Below, one piece after another: positions 10,949-19,844 of a stretch of DNA of 64,000 nucleotides. Under the pieces are notes generated by a model. That model searched no databases. It was given only the letters and a program-made list of their open reading frames with translations, and was not told where the DNA came from. A program made the translations under genes and the position numbers. The DNA lies in the NCBI RefSeq assembly GCF_000002515.2, contig NC_006041.1:2046001-2110000 (forward strand), written 5' to 3'. This stretch comes from Kluyveromyces lactis. Its lineage: Eukaryota; Ascomycota; Saccharomycetes; Saccharomycetales; Saccharomycetaceae. Position 1 is the first letter of the stretch, and each line of letters starts with the position of its first letter.

Positions 10949-13129
10949 CTATGCTAGACCTGCGGTAGAGAAGAAATTCTCTCCTGTGTGTTGTAATAGC
11001 TGATTCTTCCTGAGGTTAGAGACCCTTTCTAAAAGCCTATCGGAGCACTCTTTCAATTTAACGTCTGTAATGGTGTCCGGTTTCCCATTTTCAATCTGGA
11101 TCGTTAGGTAGACATTGTTAACGTTTCTTGATATCTCATATTTGTAGTGTCCGGTATGAGATTCCGTTATTAGCACTTCCCCAACACGAGTATATGTTGG
11201 TGATTCCTCACTTTGTATCACGTAGTGTAGTTGATCACAGGCCCGCGCTAGATACACTAGGTCTGCGGGTTGGGATACTCTCCGAAAGGTTGGTATCCAC
11301 CTTAATTCGAACCATTCTAGTATCTGATCATCGCTGCAGTTATTTGTCATATCAGTTATCACCTGTAATAGTACCATCGCTTTCAATAGGCCTTGACCAG
11401 CAAGTGGTAAGTTAGTTTGTAATCCACTCCCCTCGAAATTCATATAGATTTTGTCAAGACAACGATCCTCGATTATGCAACTTTCCATGCTGTGGACAAT
11501 GAGCCTTTTCATGTCCCTTTGCATTAACCACACAACATTCCCTACGTTTAAATGCTTCATATGCTTCAGCGATAGAATTGCTTCGCATAAGTCGTCATTT
11601 GTTAAGATTTTCAACTGAAACTTTTTGCGAGATCTTCGTCTATTGGTGAACATATTGTTGTCTCTTGATGAATCGAGTTTCCATATGATCGACTCATATT
11701 GTGTGTCCTTGTAATAATGGTATGGTTTGTCACTATCCGAAAAGAATTTGGGGGTTAACTCTCTGTCTCCATTAAAAGTATTCAAACCGTTTAGATTTTC
11801 TTCTTCTGTTTCTTCCGGAAAGAAACTGACATAACCATTTCTCTTGTATTCCAGTTCCTCAATTTCAAAATCAGGGGAGAGGCTCAAATTAGATAGATTA
11901 ATGCTTTTAAGGTTCACACATAACGTCAATAAATGTATAATATAACCAAGCGGTAAGTCGCGGAGATGCGCATATTTTAGGAAAAATTTGTTAGTGAAAG
12001 GTAAATGGCTTCGCCTGAGACTACAGGAATCGGTACCTGCAGCAAACTGCTCATCTTTCAATTCAAGTGTTGATAATCCACTACCATTGTTCTGATGCAA
12101 ATGTGTCTTTTGTTGTCCCTTTCCTCTGAAAGAATTGGAAAAAAGCTTTCGAATCCTCTTCACGACGTTTTTACTACCGGCAGCAGTTTGCGTTGATCTT
12201 GAAACTAGAGACGTCACTGAACTAGATCTAGTTCGATTATAGTTATGTGAAAACACACTGGAGTTCATGGACGAAGCATCGCTACTCCTTCTCGTTCGAC
12301 TTCTGTGTATACTACTCAACATCTCTGATCCATACAAAGAATTTTTTCTATACCTCCAATCTCTCCAGCCTGCGTATGCAATATCAGGTGGTTCAAATCC
12401 GTAAGAACTTTGTGAAACATCGTTCTCAAGAGTAGATGATTCGTCATTGATAAATCCATTTTTCAACTGTGACAAATCTAATGACTCCACATATTTCCCA
12501 TATTGAGGATTTTCTCTCAAAGTTGTGACAAACTGACCGACACGATACGTGCTCGTAAACTTGACATCCTTGTAAATAATTCGTTTAGCACATTCAGACC
12601 ATTCCTGAGACACTAACAGACAGTTACGCTGAGAATCTGCGTCATTCAAATTAGCTATTATCCTACAGATTATTTCTTCCGGTAAGCAGTTAATGTCGGC
12701 AAAGTCAACTTCGTGTCTCCGCTTCTCGCTATGCAGTCTTACAAGAAAAGCCTTTGCCTTGGCACTAGCTTTCGGAGCATTCTTCTTCTGCTTCAGCTTT
12801 CTACTCTTCCACTGGCTCGAACCTTGCATTAATGACATGTATCTTTTCTTGAACCCGTCTCCACTGCCCTTATCTTCCTCCTCAATCGTGCTTGCAGCAG
12901 AAGAGCTGTACCCGTATAACTTATCATACACTGAAACACCATACCTTGAGTAGTCTGCGTTCAAAATGTGTACCTTTCCGGTAGACATAAGGCACTGGGT
13001 ATCGTTATCTAATGCTGGCAACTGTTCTGCTTCTCGCTTTTCCTTCACTGTCTCGTTGGCGCTTATAAGGAGATGCAGTGATCTGTAAGAAATCCCTGTT
13101 TTGATCCTATTTTTATTTGTTTTTCCCAT
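10949..13129 (-). CDS. COS111: F-box protein at the COS111 locus
   Basis: 726 residues. A basic N-terminal third precedes an F-box-like motif at about residues 149-190 (LPEEIICRIIANL, then CLLVSQEW), followed by LRR-like segments (ESLDLSQL, LKSINLSNLSL, LKHMKHLNVGNV). A Ser/Arg-rich low-complexity block separates them around residues 270-340. This architecture suggests an SCF ubiquitin-ligase adaptor. It lies between LDH1/ALD6 and TIM50/MCM7, the place of S. cerevisiae COS111 (YBR203W, ciclopirox resistance), on the expected strand. The F-box is read from sequence. The COS111 name rests on position only; LUG1-like F-box proteins are the alternative. Confidence 0.6.
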   Translation of the reverse strand: MGKTNKNRIKTGISYRSLHLLISANETVKEKREAEQLPALDNDTQCLMSTGKVHILNADYSRYGVSVYDKLYGYSSSAASTIEEEDKGSGDGFKKRYMSLMQGSSQWKSRKLKQKKNAPKASAKAKAFLVRLHSEKRRHEVDFADINCLPEEIICRIIANLNDADSQRNCLLVSQEWSECAKRIIYKDVKFTSTYRVGQFVTTLRENPQYGKYVESLDLSQLKNGFINDESSTLENDVSQSSYGFEPPDIAYAGWRDWRYRKNSLYGSEMLSSIHRSRTRRSSDASSMNSSVFSHNYNRTRSSSVTSLVSRSTQTAAGSKNVVKRIRKLFSNSFRGKGQQKTHLHQNNGSGLSTLELKDEQFAAGTDSCSLRRSHLPFTNKFFLKYAHLRDLPLGYIIHLLTLCVNLKSINLSNLSLSPDFEIEELEYKRNGYVSFFPEETEEENLNGLNTFNGDRELTPKFFSDSDKPYHYYKDTQYESIIWKLDSSRDNNMFTNRRRSRKKFQLKILTNDDLCEAILSLKHMKHLNVGNVVWLMQRDMKRLIVHSMESCIIEDRCLDKIYMNFEGSGLQTNLPLAGQGLLKAMVLLQVITDMTNNCSDDQILEWFELRWIPTFRRVSQPADLVYLARACDQLHYVIQSEESPTYTRVGEVLITESHTGHYKYEISRNVNNVYLTIQIENGKPDTITDVKLKECSDRLLERVSNLRKNQLLQHTGENFFSTAGLA

Positions 13130-13505
13130 AACATGCTGTCACACAGTTCTATGAAAAACCTTGAATTTTTTTTTGGGGAAAAAAACGTTAGGATCTGCTC
13201 CGTTCATAACGGTAGAGCCTGGTAAGATATGTGGACGAAGCCCATACAGCCAGCATTAACGGTTCAACTGTTAATTCTTTTTAGTATTAGTCACGCACGT
13301 TAAGATTCAAAAGCATTACATAGTTTTATATATTTACAGGTGACAATGGAACGCCTCTTATATGATGTGATAGAGTACTAGGTTACGCTCCATGGCAACA
13401 AAAGTGATGAAGAGGGGTACAAGATGGAAAAGTGTTTCTGTTTTTGTTTTGTGTAAGTTGACTGAACATCAAATTTGATCCTCAAAATATTCTTAATTAT
13501 CAATT
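13130..13505. other. F-box gene promoter / TIM50 3' flank
   Basis: 376 bp between two minus-strand genes. It contains A- and T-rich tracts near 13165 and 13435 and no recognisable gene. Confidence 0.45.
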
Positions 13506-14948
13506 TTATTTGCTTCCTTGTTGAGCCTTTAGTTTCTTCTGTTCTTCAAACTGAGCCTCAATTTCCTGTTGTTTTTCCATTTGTAGCTTCAGTTGTTCTT
13601 CGGGGGTTGGGATGTTACCTTCCACGTAATCCTTCAATGTGAAAGTCTGTTGTCCCATAGCTTGTTGTTGTAGCTTGATCTTTTCCTTTTCTTCTTCGAC
13701 TAACTTCATGAATCTGACGTAATTCTTTTCACCTTCCTCTCTGATCAAATCAAGCGGGAACTTTGGCTTGGTACCAATTAAACCGATACCCAATAGTTTT
13801 AGAAACAAGTTCTTATCGTTCTTGACCCTTTCGTCACGTTCGAATTTTTCTTTCAAGACTTGGACACGCTTTTCAAAGGCTTCTGGGATGTTCTTGTTGT
13901 CTGGGAAAGACTTCAAGATTGGCCTAACGTCAGAAACTTGTTGGGTTGCCAAGTATTCCAAGAATGGGATTAATCTCAATAAACGGTCATCAGCTTTACC
14001 ATCCCATGGTTCTAGGTATATAGCATTTTCAGGTTGCAATTTAAACGAATTCTCATCAGTGTCAATGATCAAGACTTTACCCAAGTCTCTGTTCAATTTC
14101 GATAAGTCCTTGATATGGACACCATCTTTGTACAAACAATGTTCTTTGAATAGGTTGTAGGTGATGAAAGCATGAATTGGGTCAAGTTTTTCAGCAATTT
14201 TTTCGGCATACATCATGTAGTTAGAAGAGAATAGCACGATTTCATAGTATTGGGATAGATAGCCCAAAAAGTAATCAACACCTGGCCTCTTAGCAGTTCT
14301 CCAGCCGCTTTGTTGTGTCCATTCTGAGTGAACCAATAAATCTTCCAAAGAAAGGACTAGTGTCAATGGCCTTTGATATGGTGGTGGAGGTGGGGGTGGT
14401 AATAAATCTGGGAAAGGAGGCTCTTGGAAGAAAGTGAAAATGGACTCCCAACGTCTTTTCATTCTCTTGTACATTAGGGCAGGAGTATAACCATTTGGAA
14501 TTTCCTTCTTCAACTCTTCACTTTCATCGGAATCCCAGTCACGAGCCATAGATAGGGCACCAGAAGCTAAACCAAGTAGTGACAGGATGTAAAACCAATT
14601 AGCATAACGCTCACGTTTAATATCTGTGGACGATTTTCTCGATCTCTTCTTCTTCCCGGAGCCCTTATCACCTGTAGAATCATCCTGCTCTGCAGACTCT
14701 CCTGCCTCTCCTGCCCTTCCACTCTTGTCTTTAGATCCGGCTTCATTACCTTCTACCTCCACACCGGCTCTGGCAAGCATGTCGTCATCAAGAATAGATT
14801 TTGGAGCTTCATTCTTCTCGTTTTTCTTCTGCAATAACAGGCTTCCATTGTGTAATGATCTTCTCACAACAACAGGTCTCATTTGCATGGCATGCACTGG
14901 GACCATGCGAGCATTGCGCAATAATGACACCCTTGCTATCGACAACAT
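13506..14948 (-). CDS. TIM50: TIM23-complex receptor subunit Tim50
   Basis: 480 residues; the start is the ATG at 14948. The N-terminus is an Arg-rich presequence. One membrane segment lies at about residues 118-136 ([15 protein letters not shown]). A polyproline run precedes an FCP1/NIF-like domain ([47 protein letters not shown]). In Tim50 the phosphatase DxDxT motif is replaced, as here (SLEDL), so it is a presequence receptor in the intermembrane space and not an enzyme. A Gln/Lys-rich C-terminal tail follows. It corresponds to S. cerevisiae YPL063W, 476 residues. A CACGTG site at 15241-15246 lies about 295 bp upstream. Confidence 0.95.
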   Translation of the reverse strand: MLSIARVSLLRNARMVPVHAMQMRPVVVRRSLHNGSLLLQKKNEKNEAPKSILDDDMLARAGVEVEGNEAGSKDKSGRAGEAGESAEQDDSTGDKGSGKKKRSRKSSTDIKRERYANWFYILSLLGLASGALSMARDWDSDESEELKKEIPNGYTPALMYKRMKRRWESIFTFFQEPPFPDLLPPPPPPPYQRPLTLVLSLEDLLVHSEWTQQSGWRTAKRPGVDYFLGYLSQYYEIVLFSSNYMMYAEKIAEKLDPIHAFITYNLFKEHCLYKDGVHIKDLSKLNRDLGKVLIIDTDENSFKLQPENAIYLEPWDGKADDRLLRLIPFLEYLATQQVSDVRPILKSFPDNKNIPEAFEKRVQVLKEKFERDERVKNDKNLFLKLLGIGLIGTKPKFPLDLIREEGEKNYVRFMKLVEEEKEKIKLQQQAMGQQTFTLKDYVEGNIPTPEEQLKLQMEKQQEIEAQFEEQKKLKAQQGSK

Positions 14949-15319
14949 CACTTAAACAAGTATGTTAATTCTGATTCTTACAGTACCCTAAACTAGTGGA
15001 ATCGATCCTTTCCTTTACTATATAGGGTTGATATTGTATTTTTAGGTATCAGGACTAGCTTCAGAAAAATCCAGATAGGAATATAACCTTCGACCGTACA
15101 AACTACTTCTAAACAAACTCGTTATTGCAAATGTGGAAAGGTTGGTTTATGGTTTTCTGCTTTTACCATTTCGTCTAGCTCCTTCTGCATTTCTCATAGT
15201 TTCTTTCAAAAATTTTCATGTCAAAACAGGAAATTGTGTTCACGTGACTCGCACCCAAAGTTCTCCCCGCAGTCATCAGCTGTGCCTTTGATTCAAGTAC
15301 GTATGTGTTTTATATCAGA
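14949..15319. promoter_or_regulatory. TIM50 promoter with CACGTG site; CWC27 absent
   Basis: 371 bp separating TIM50 from VPS28. It includes CACGTG at 15241-15246 directly followed by an ACTCGC stretch. S. cerevisiae carries CWC27 (YPL064C) on the other strand in this interval; no peptidyl-prolyl isomerase frame exists here. Confidence 0.55.
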
Positions 15320-16060
15320 TTATTCTAGTAAAGTGTAAAATGATTTATATGCACTTTCTAATGAGTATAGTAGCTGTTGAGAATCGGCATCCGAAAGTTG
15401 CTCGTCCTTGGGTAATTTATTGATTTTGACTATCCATTCCACTAACTTACTTCGGTTTTCGAAGTCATTACTGGTGACCCTATTTATACTTAGCAATAAC
15501 TCCGCCATTAACGGATGAAGCTGTTCTCTGGTCTTGTAATTTAGTTTCAATGCGTCCATTACGGTGATGAAATTTCCTGTAGCCTCTGCAACACGCTTTC
15601 CACTGTATTTATTTAAGTTTGTGGTATTATCGGCCGCTCTCGAATTGTCCAAAGAATCTGTGTCACCGCTGGTTCCATGTTCTACAGTTACTGGAATGCC
15701 TCTCTCCAGCCTTGTGATTGCATTGGAAGCCGTAATTTGCCATTTTGCTTTAAAATGATCAAGGCTCTTAAACTGTTCCTCTACATCTTCATCACTGAGA
15801 TATGTCCTGTATTGATTTATTAGCTTATTGGCAAGCCGCGTGTATTCTTCACTGCCTATATCGTCTTTCAAAAATGCTTTCTCTACATGGTCGAGTGTTA
15901 TTATTATTGAATAGATCTCGCCAAGAGTATCCACGATCTCTTTTTCCCTTGGTTGTGCATTCAAATCAAACGGCTGGATTTCCTCTAAAAGCTTTGGGTT
16001 TAACGGCCTTGTGCTATTTCTGCTTCCATAGTGGTTCACCGGAGCCCTATAATCCGACAT
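15320..16060 (-). CDS. VPS28: ESCRT-I subunit Vps28
   Basis: 246 residues, matching the 242 of S. cerevisiae (YPL065W). Vps28 bridges ESCRT-I to ESCRT-II on endosomes during multivesicular-body sorting of ubiquitinated cargo. The N-terminal half holds the core-binding helices (ETLGEIYSIIITLDHVEKAFLKDDI as a divergent version, then EEYTRLANKLINQYR). The C-terminal four-helix domain begins near residue 150 (ATGNFITVMDALKLNYKTRE, LHPLMAELLLSINRV, LVEWIVKINKL). The Met start at 16060 is the only upstream ATG. The gene lies head-to-tail with RGL1, only 169 bp downstream of the RGL1 stop. Confidence 0.95.
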   Translation of the reverse strand: MSDYRAPVNHYGSRNSTRPLNPKLLEEIQPFDLNAQPREKEIVDTLGEIYSIIITLDHVEKAFLKDDIGSEEYTRLANKLINQYRTYLSDEDVEEQFKSLDHFKAKWQITASNAITRLERGIPVTVEHGTSGDTDSLDNSRAADNTTNLNKYSGKRVAEATGNFITVMDALKLNYKTREQLHPLMAELLLSINRVTSNDFENRSKLVEWIVKINKLPKDEQLSDADSQQLLYSLESAYKSFYTLLE

Positions 16061-16229
16061 TGCAAGGTTTTGTGTAGATTCCTGGTTGCTGTTTCCTATG
16101 TGCTACTGGTGAGACTTGTTTTTATTGATGCTAAGTTTTAAAGGTACATAATCCATCTTTTTTCATAAACTAACATAAATGTTACAACAGTTATTCATTT
16201 CAATACGCTATATATGTATATTTAATGCA

Positions 16230-17543
16230 TTAATCTATTACGAACACCCGCCTTGGTATCTTCGATTCAGTGTTATATAGTACGCCAAGCTGTGTCAGGC
16301 ACTCTTTAGTTGGAACGTAAATTACAGGCGGGAGAGGTGGATATTCTAATTGTCCGTTTTTGTTACGCTTGATTCCACCGTAGTTCTGATAAAAACTCTT
16401 AGCGTTCTTGGCTATCTCACGTTCTTGGTAAATTAATTGTTCAACGTGCTTCATGTATGACTTGGGCCAAGGGGTAATATCTATTGGGTAAGATATTTCA
16501 AAATCCTTACCTTTAGAAATTTTGAATTTAATGTTTAAAGAGTGGGTGACCGAGAAAAGTTTACCTCTAGTGGTAATGGAACAATGATACTGAAAAGGTT
16601 CTTTACTATGTTTACCTTTAAGAACAACAGTCTGTGGCGGATTAATTTGGTTCATTTTTGGTTCGTGAGATGGTAATTGATACATCACGGCAGGTTCATT
16701 CAAAGAAGTTTCATAAGTATGGAACAAAGCGTTCTTAGTTAGCACTCTCAGGCTCATCTTGAGTTTCATTCCAGATTCCGGTAATGGATCATTGAAAGGC
16801 TTAGAAATTGACTCAAGAACGTTTTCTTTTGTATCAGAATTGGCATCATAAAGCTCTAAAATTTCTTTCAATTCAAGAGTTATCCCTTTTAACTTGATCT
16901 GTTTGTTAAATATACGTTGACTTTGAGTGTATGAGGTCAGATTCGGGAAGATTTCTAGTTTGAGAGTAAGCAAATCATCTGTTGTCACGCAAGGGTTATC
17001 AGTGGTCAGTTTGACGTGAAATTTCTTATCAGGTGACTGTATGACTTTGGTCACAGGCGAATATAACCTGGGTGATGCTATCAACACGTACCTTTCCACA
17101 TTGACCATTTGAGAAAAACTCTGCACTAAAGGGGCAGAGTTCGTGTTTGGCAAGTGATACAACACATCACATTCTAAAACTGTATAAGAATGGCCTGCTT
17201 TAGCGTTATAGTTTGTTTCCTTAATATCGTCTGGTAAAGCAATCGTTAGTGGAATATCGAGCCCTATTATTTTCTTATCCGATATGCGCATATTCTTCTT
17301 ATAATGCACAGACTCGCTCTCCAGCTTATTTCTCTTCGAAGTAAACGATCCTAACCCCATGTTCAAACATTCTATAGTCTTCAAAACCATCTGTATCTTA
17401 TCAATGATGAAGGGTTTACCATCATTTGATCTTATCCTCAATTCACATTCAATTCGCGGAAGAGTGTCCGGAAGCCCTGGACAACCTCGAATAATCGAGT
17501 TATAACTCGGTTTAAGTGATATCACTGGGTAAGTCATTGTCAT
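16230..17543 (-). CDS. RGL1: Rho1-pathway regulator Rgl1 (arrestin-like), by position
   Basis: 437 residues from the ATG at 17543; the frame continues upstream only to a TTG and then meets TAA. The protein is mostly beta-strand-like with arrestin-type repeats: IECELRIRSNDGKPFIIDKIQMVL, IPLTIALPDDI, YTVLECDVLYHL, RGKLFSVTHSLNIKFKI. Near the C-terminus it carries a proline-rich LEYPPLPPVIYVP. It occupies the slot of S. cerevisiae RGL1 (YPL066W), between VPS28 and HTC1, on the expected strand. RGL1 acts with the GEF Tus1 in Rho1 signalling. I do not remember the Rgl1 sequence well enough to align it. Another alpha-arrestin adaptor is the alternative. Confidence 0.68.
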   Translation of the reverse strand: MTMTYPVISLKPSYNSIIRGCPGLPDTLPRIECELRIRSNDGKPFIIDKIQMVLKTIECLNMGLGSFTSKRNKLESESVHYKKNMRISDKKIIGLDIPLTIALPDDIKETNYNAKAGHSYTVLECDVLYHLPNTNSAPLVQSFSQMVNVERYVLIASPRLYSPVTKVIQSPDKKFHVKLTTDNPCVTTDDLLTLKLEIFPNLTSYTQSQRIFNKQIKLKGITLELKEILELYDANSDTKENVLESISKPFNDPLPESGMKLKMSLRVLTKNALFHTYETSLNEPAVMYQLPSHEPKMNQINPPQTVVLKGKHSKEPFQYHCSITTRGKLFSVTHSLNIKFKISKGKDFEISYPIDITPWPKSYMKHVEQLIYQEREIAKNAKSFYQNYGGIKRNKNGQLEYPPLPPVIYVPTKECLTQLGVLYNTESKIPRRVFVID

Positions 17544-18515
17544 ATTCTCATTTGCCCACAAGCTGTGATATGTCAAAGAGGCTTCTAACAATCCTTACTA
17601 GCTATTCTCTGTGATCCGATATGAGATCTAGTATGTACTTAAATTAATGTGTTTATGAAATGGCTGGACGTTCCGATTTATATGGTGTTACCCGGATCAA
17701 TCATATAATATCAACGTCAGTATCAATGGAACAGGACAGAGGACTTCTGGCAACTATATATTGAAGACTACACATCTGATCTGGTGTCTATTGGTAACAG
17801 CTGCTCTGTCTTTTAGCACCGCTATGGTATATTTTCGTCCCAATTTTTCTTAATCTTTATCTATTTCAACAATTTGAAATAAAAAGATGCTTGTAGAATT
17901 TAACTTCCTGTTCTATATGATAAAAAAAACTCCAGAAAGTGACATAACATGGGATAATACTAATTCAGTACCGAACCCTTCTCTCTGGCTGCATGCTTAA
18001 TTATTTTCAAAACCATGTTACAGAAAAAGGCTTCTTTCCAATGGCTGACAGTTTTTTTGTCTCGATCGTGCTAACTGGGAAATATCCGGAAAAACCTTTA
18101 CGAGCCGACTAATTTGTATTCTTGAAAAAGGTATCTGTGAACCTTATAACCTAATTGAATCTGATAATATTTAAGTTCCAAAAAAAATATTTAAATGGCG
18201 TCGCATGAATACTCTTTCCTGACACCAACTCCCCTCCAAAGTTCAATTAATGCACTCCATCTGATTTATAAACTTTATTTATTTAGTACCGTTTTTATCT
18301 GTCACCACAACATTTCTTTTTTGCCAAGTACCGCTTTATCAGCCTCGTGAGGCAGAAAAAAAGATTTGACAGATCGACATATATAGGCAAGTTGCATTGA
18401 AAAATCTACACAGGAAAGTTTTACTAGTGATTAGTTATCGAAATCTCTAATTTGGTTGGTTCTGCTCCACAGCTACACTGCTAGATTTAGGAATTTTGAT
18501 ACCCTTGTAATAATT
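17544..18515. promoter_or_regulatory. Divergent RGL1/AAH1 promoter region
   Basis: 970 bp between head-to-head genes. A TTACCCG (Reb1-type) site lies at 17688-17694, about 145 bp upstream of RGL1. A CTCCCCTCC stress-type element lies near 18229 upstream of AAH1, and a TATATA near 18379 is a candidate AAH1 TATA. No open frame of note. Confidence 0.5.
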
Positions 18516-19583
18516 ATGGCTAAGTTTGAGTGTACTGACGAGGTGACCAATTTCCTGACAGAATTGCCTAAGTGCGAACACCATTTGCATTTGGAAGGTA
18601 CTCTCGAACCAGAATTATTGTTCCAATTAGTTGAACGTAATGGAGTACAGTTACCTGGTACGTTTCCCAAGACCGTTAATGAGTTGCATGTGATTTACAA
18701 CAATTTTGCTGATCTCCAGGATTTCTTGAACTATTACTACATCGGTTGCAACGTTCTTCTCAGTGAAGACGATTTCTTTGAGTTGGCTTGGAGTTACTTC
18801 AAGAGAGTAAGCACTCAAGGGTTGAGACACGCCGAGGTGTTTTACGATCCACAATCTCACACGTCCAGAGGCATTTCTTTGGAGGTTGTTACCAAAGGTT
18901 TTGAAAGGGCTTGTGCTAAGGCCCAGGAAGAATTTAACATTAGTACCAAGTTAATCATGTGTTTATTGAGGCACTGTCCTGTGGAAGAATGTATGGATAC
19001 TGTGAAAAGTGCCAAGAGCTTGATTGAATCGGGAGTCATTGACGGTCTTGGTCTTGATTCGTCAGAAAGACCTTTCCCTCCAGAATTGTTTGTTGAATGT
19101 TATCAATTGGCGAAGAGTTACAATAAGGAGCTGCAACTTACAGCTCATGCAGGTGAAGAAGGTGATCCAAGTTTTGTTACAAACACCTTGGACTTATTGG
19201 AAACAACAAGAATTGATCATGGTGTTAGAAGCATTGAAGATGCTGAATTAATCAAGAGGTTGGCCGCTCAAAAAGTTATGTTAACCCTTTGTCCATTATC
19301 CAATGTTAAGTTACAAGTGGTAAAAGATGTTTCAGAGCTACCATTGCAGGAGTTCTTGGATAACGACGTTCCTTTCTCCATTAATTCTGATGATCCAGCT
19401 TATTTTGGAGGGTACATCTTACAGAACTATCTGGAAGTGTATTCCAGATTTGGTTGGTCTAAAGCAGTTTGGGCTAAGATCGCCAGACAAAGTATTGAAG
19501 GCTCATGGTGTGATCCTAAGAGGAAACAAGAACTACTCTCTGAGGTTTCAGAAGTTGTAAACAAATATGTAAACTTACCTTAG
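18516..19583 (+). CDS. AAH1: Adenine deaminase
   Basis: 355 residues from the ATG at 18516; the in-frame TTG further upstream is not a likely start. It converts adenine to hypoxanthine in purine salvage. Zinc-hydrolase signatures of the adenosine/adenine deaminase family are clear: CEHHLHLEGTLEPELLF (metal His pair), AHAGEEGDPSFV, RIDHGVRS, LCPLSNVKLQVV and SINSDDPAYFGGY. The loop sequences fit adenine deaminase rather than adenosine deaminase. S. cerevisiae Aah1 (YNL141W) has 347 residues. The gene is not in either S. cerevisiae tract that explains the surrounding order, so its location here is ancestral or lineage-specific. It converges on MCM7. Confidence 0.95.
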   Translation: MAKFECTDEVTNFLTELPKCEHHLHLEGTLEPELLFQLVERNGVQLPGTFPKTVNELHVIYNNFADLQDFLNYYYIGCNVLLSEDDFFELAWSYFKRVSTQGLRHAEVFYDPQSHTSRGISLEVVTKGFERACAKAQEEFNISTKLIMCLLRHCPVEECMDTVKSAKSLIESGVIDGLGLDSSERPFPPELFVECYQLAKSYNKELQLTAHAGEEGDPSFVTNTLDLLETTRIDHGVRSIEDAELIKRLAAQKVMLTLCPLSNVKLQVVKDVSELPLQEFLDNDVPFSINSDDPAYFGGYILQNYLEVYSRFGWSKAVWAKIARQSIEGSWCDPKRKQELLSEVSEVVNKYVNLP

Positions 19584-19844
19584 ACTAAGTAGTAGATGGC
19601 ATAAGCTAGGTTTATGCACAAAATAGATAGATTTTGAATTCGACAAATTAATTTTGGTTTTGAAAGATAGACTGTGATTACTTCTGCATCGTTCAGTCTA
19701 TCTGGGAGAAGAGGCACATTAGAAGTTACTTAAACGTTAGTATATAGTAATACAAATTTGTCGTTAAACTAGGTTTAAAACTAAAATAAGGAATAAAGGC
19801 ATTATTGGATCAAAACAGATTAGTGGTATGCAGATAGTCAGGTA

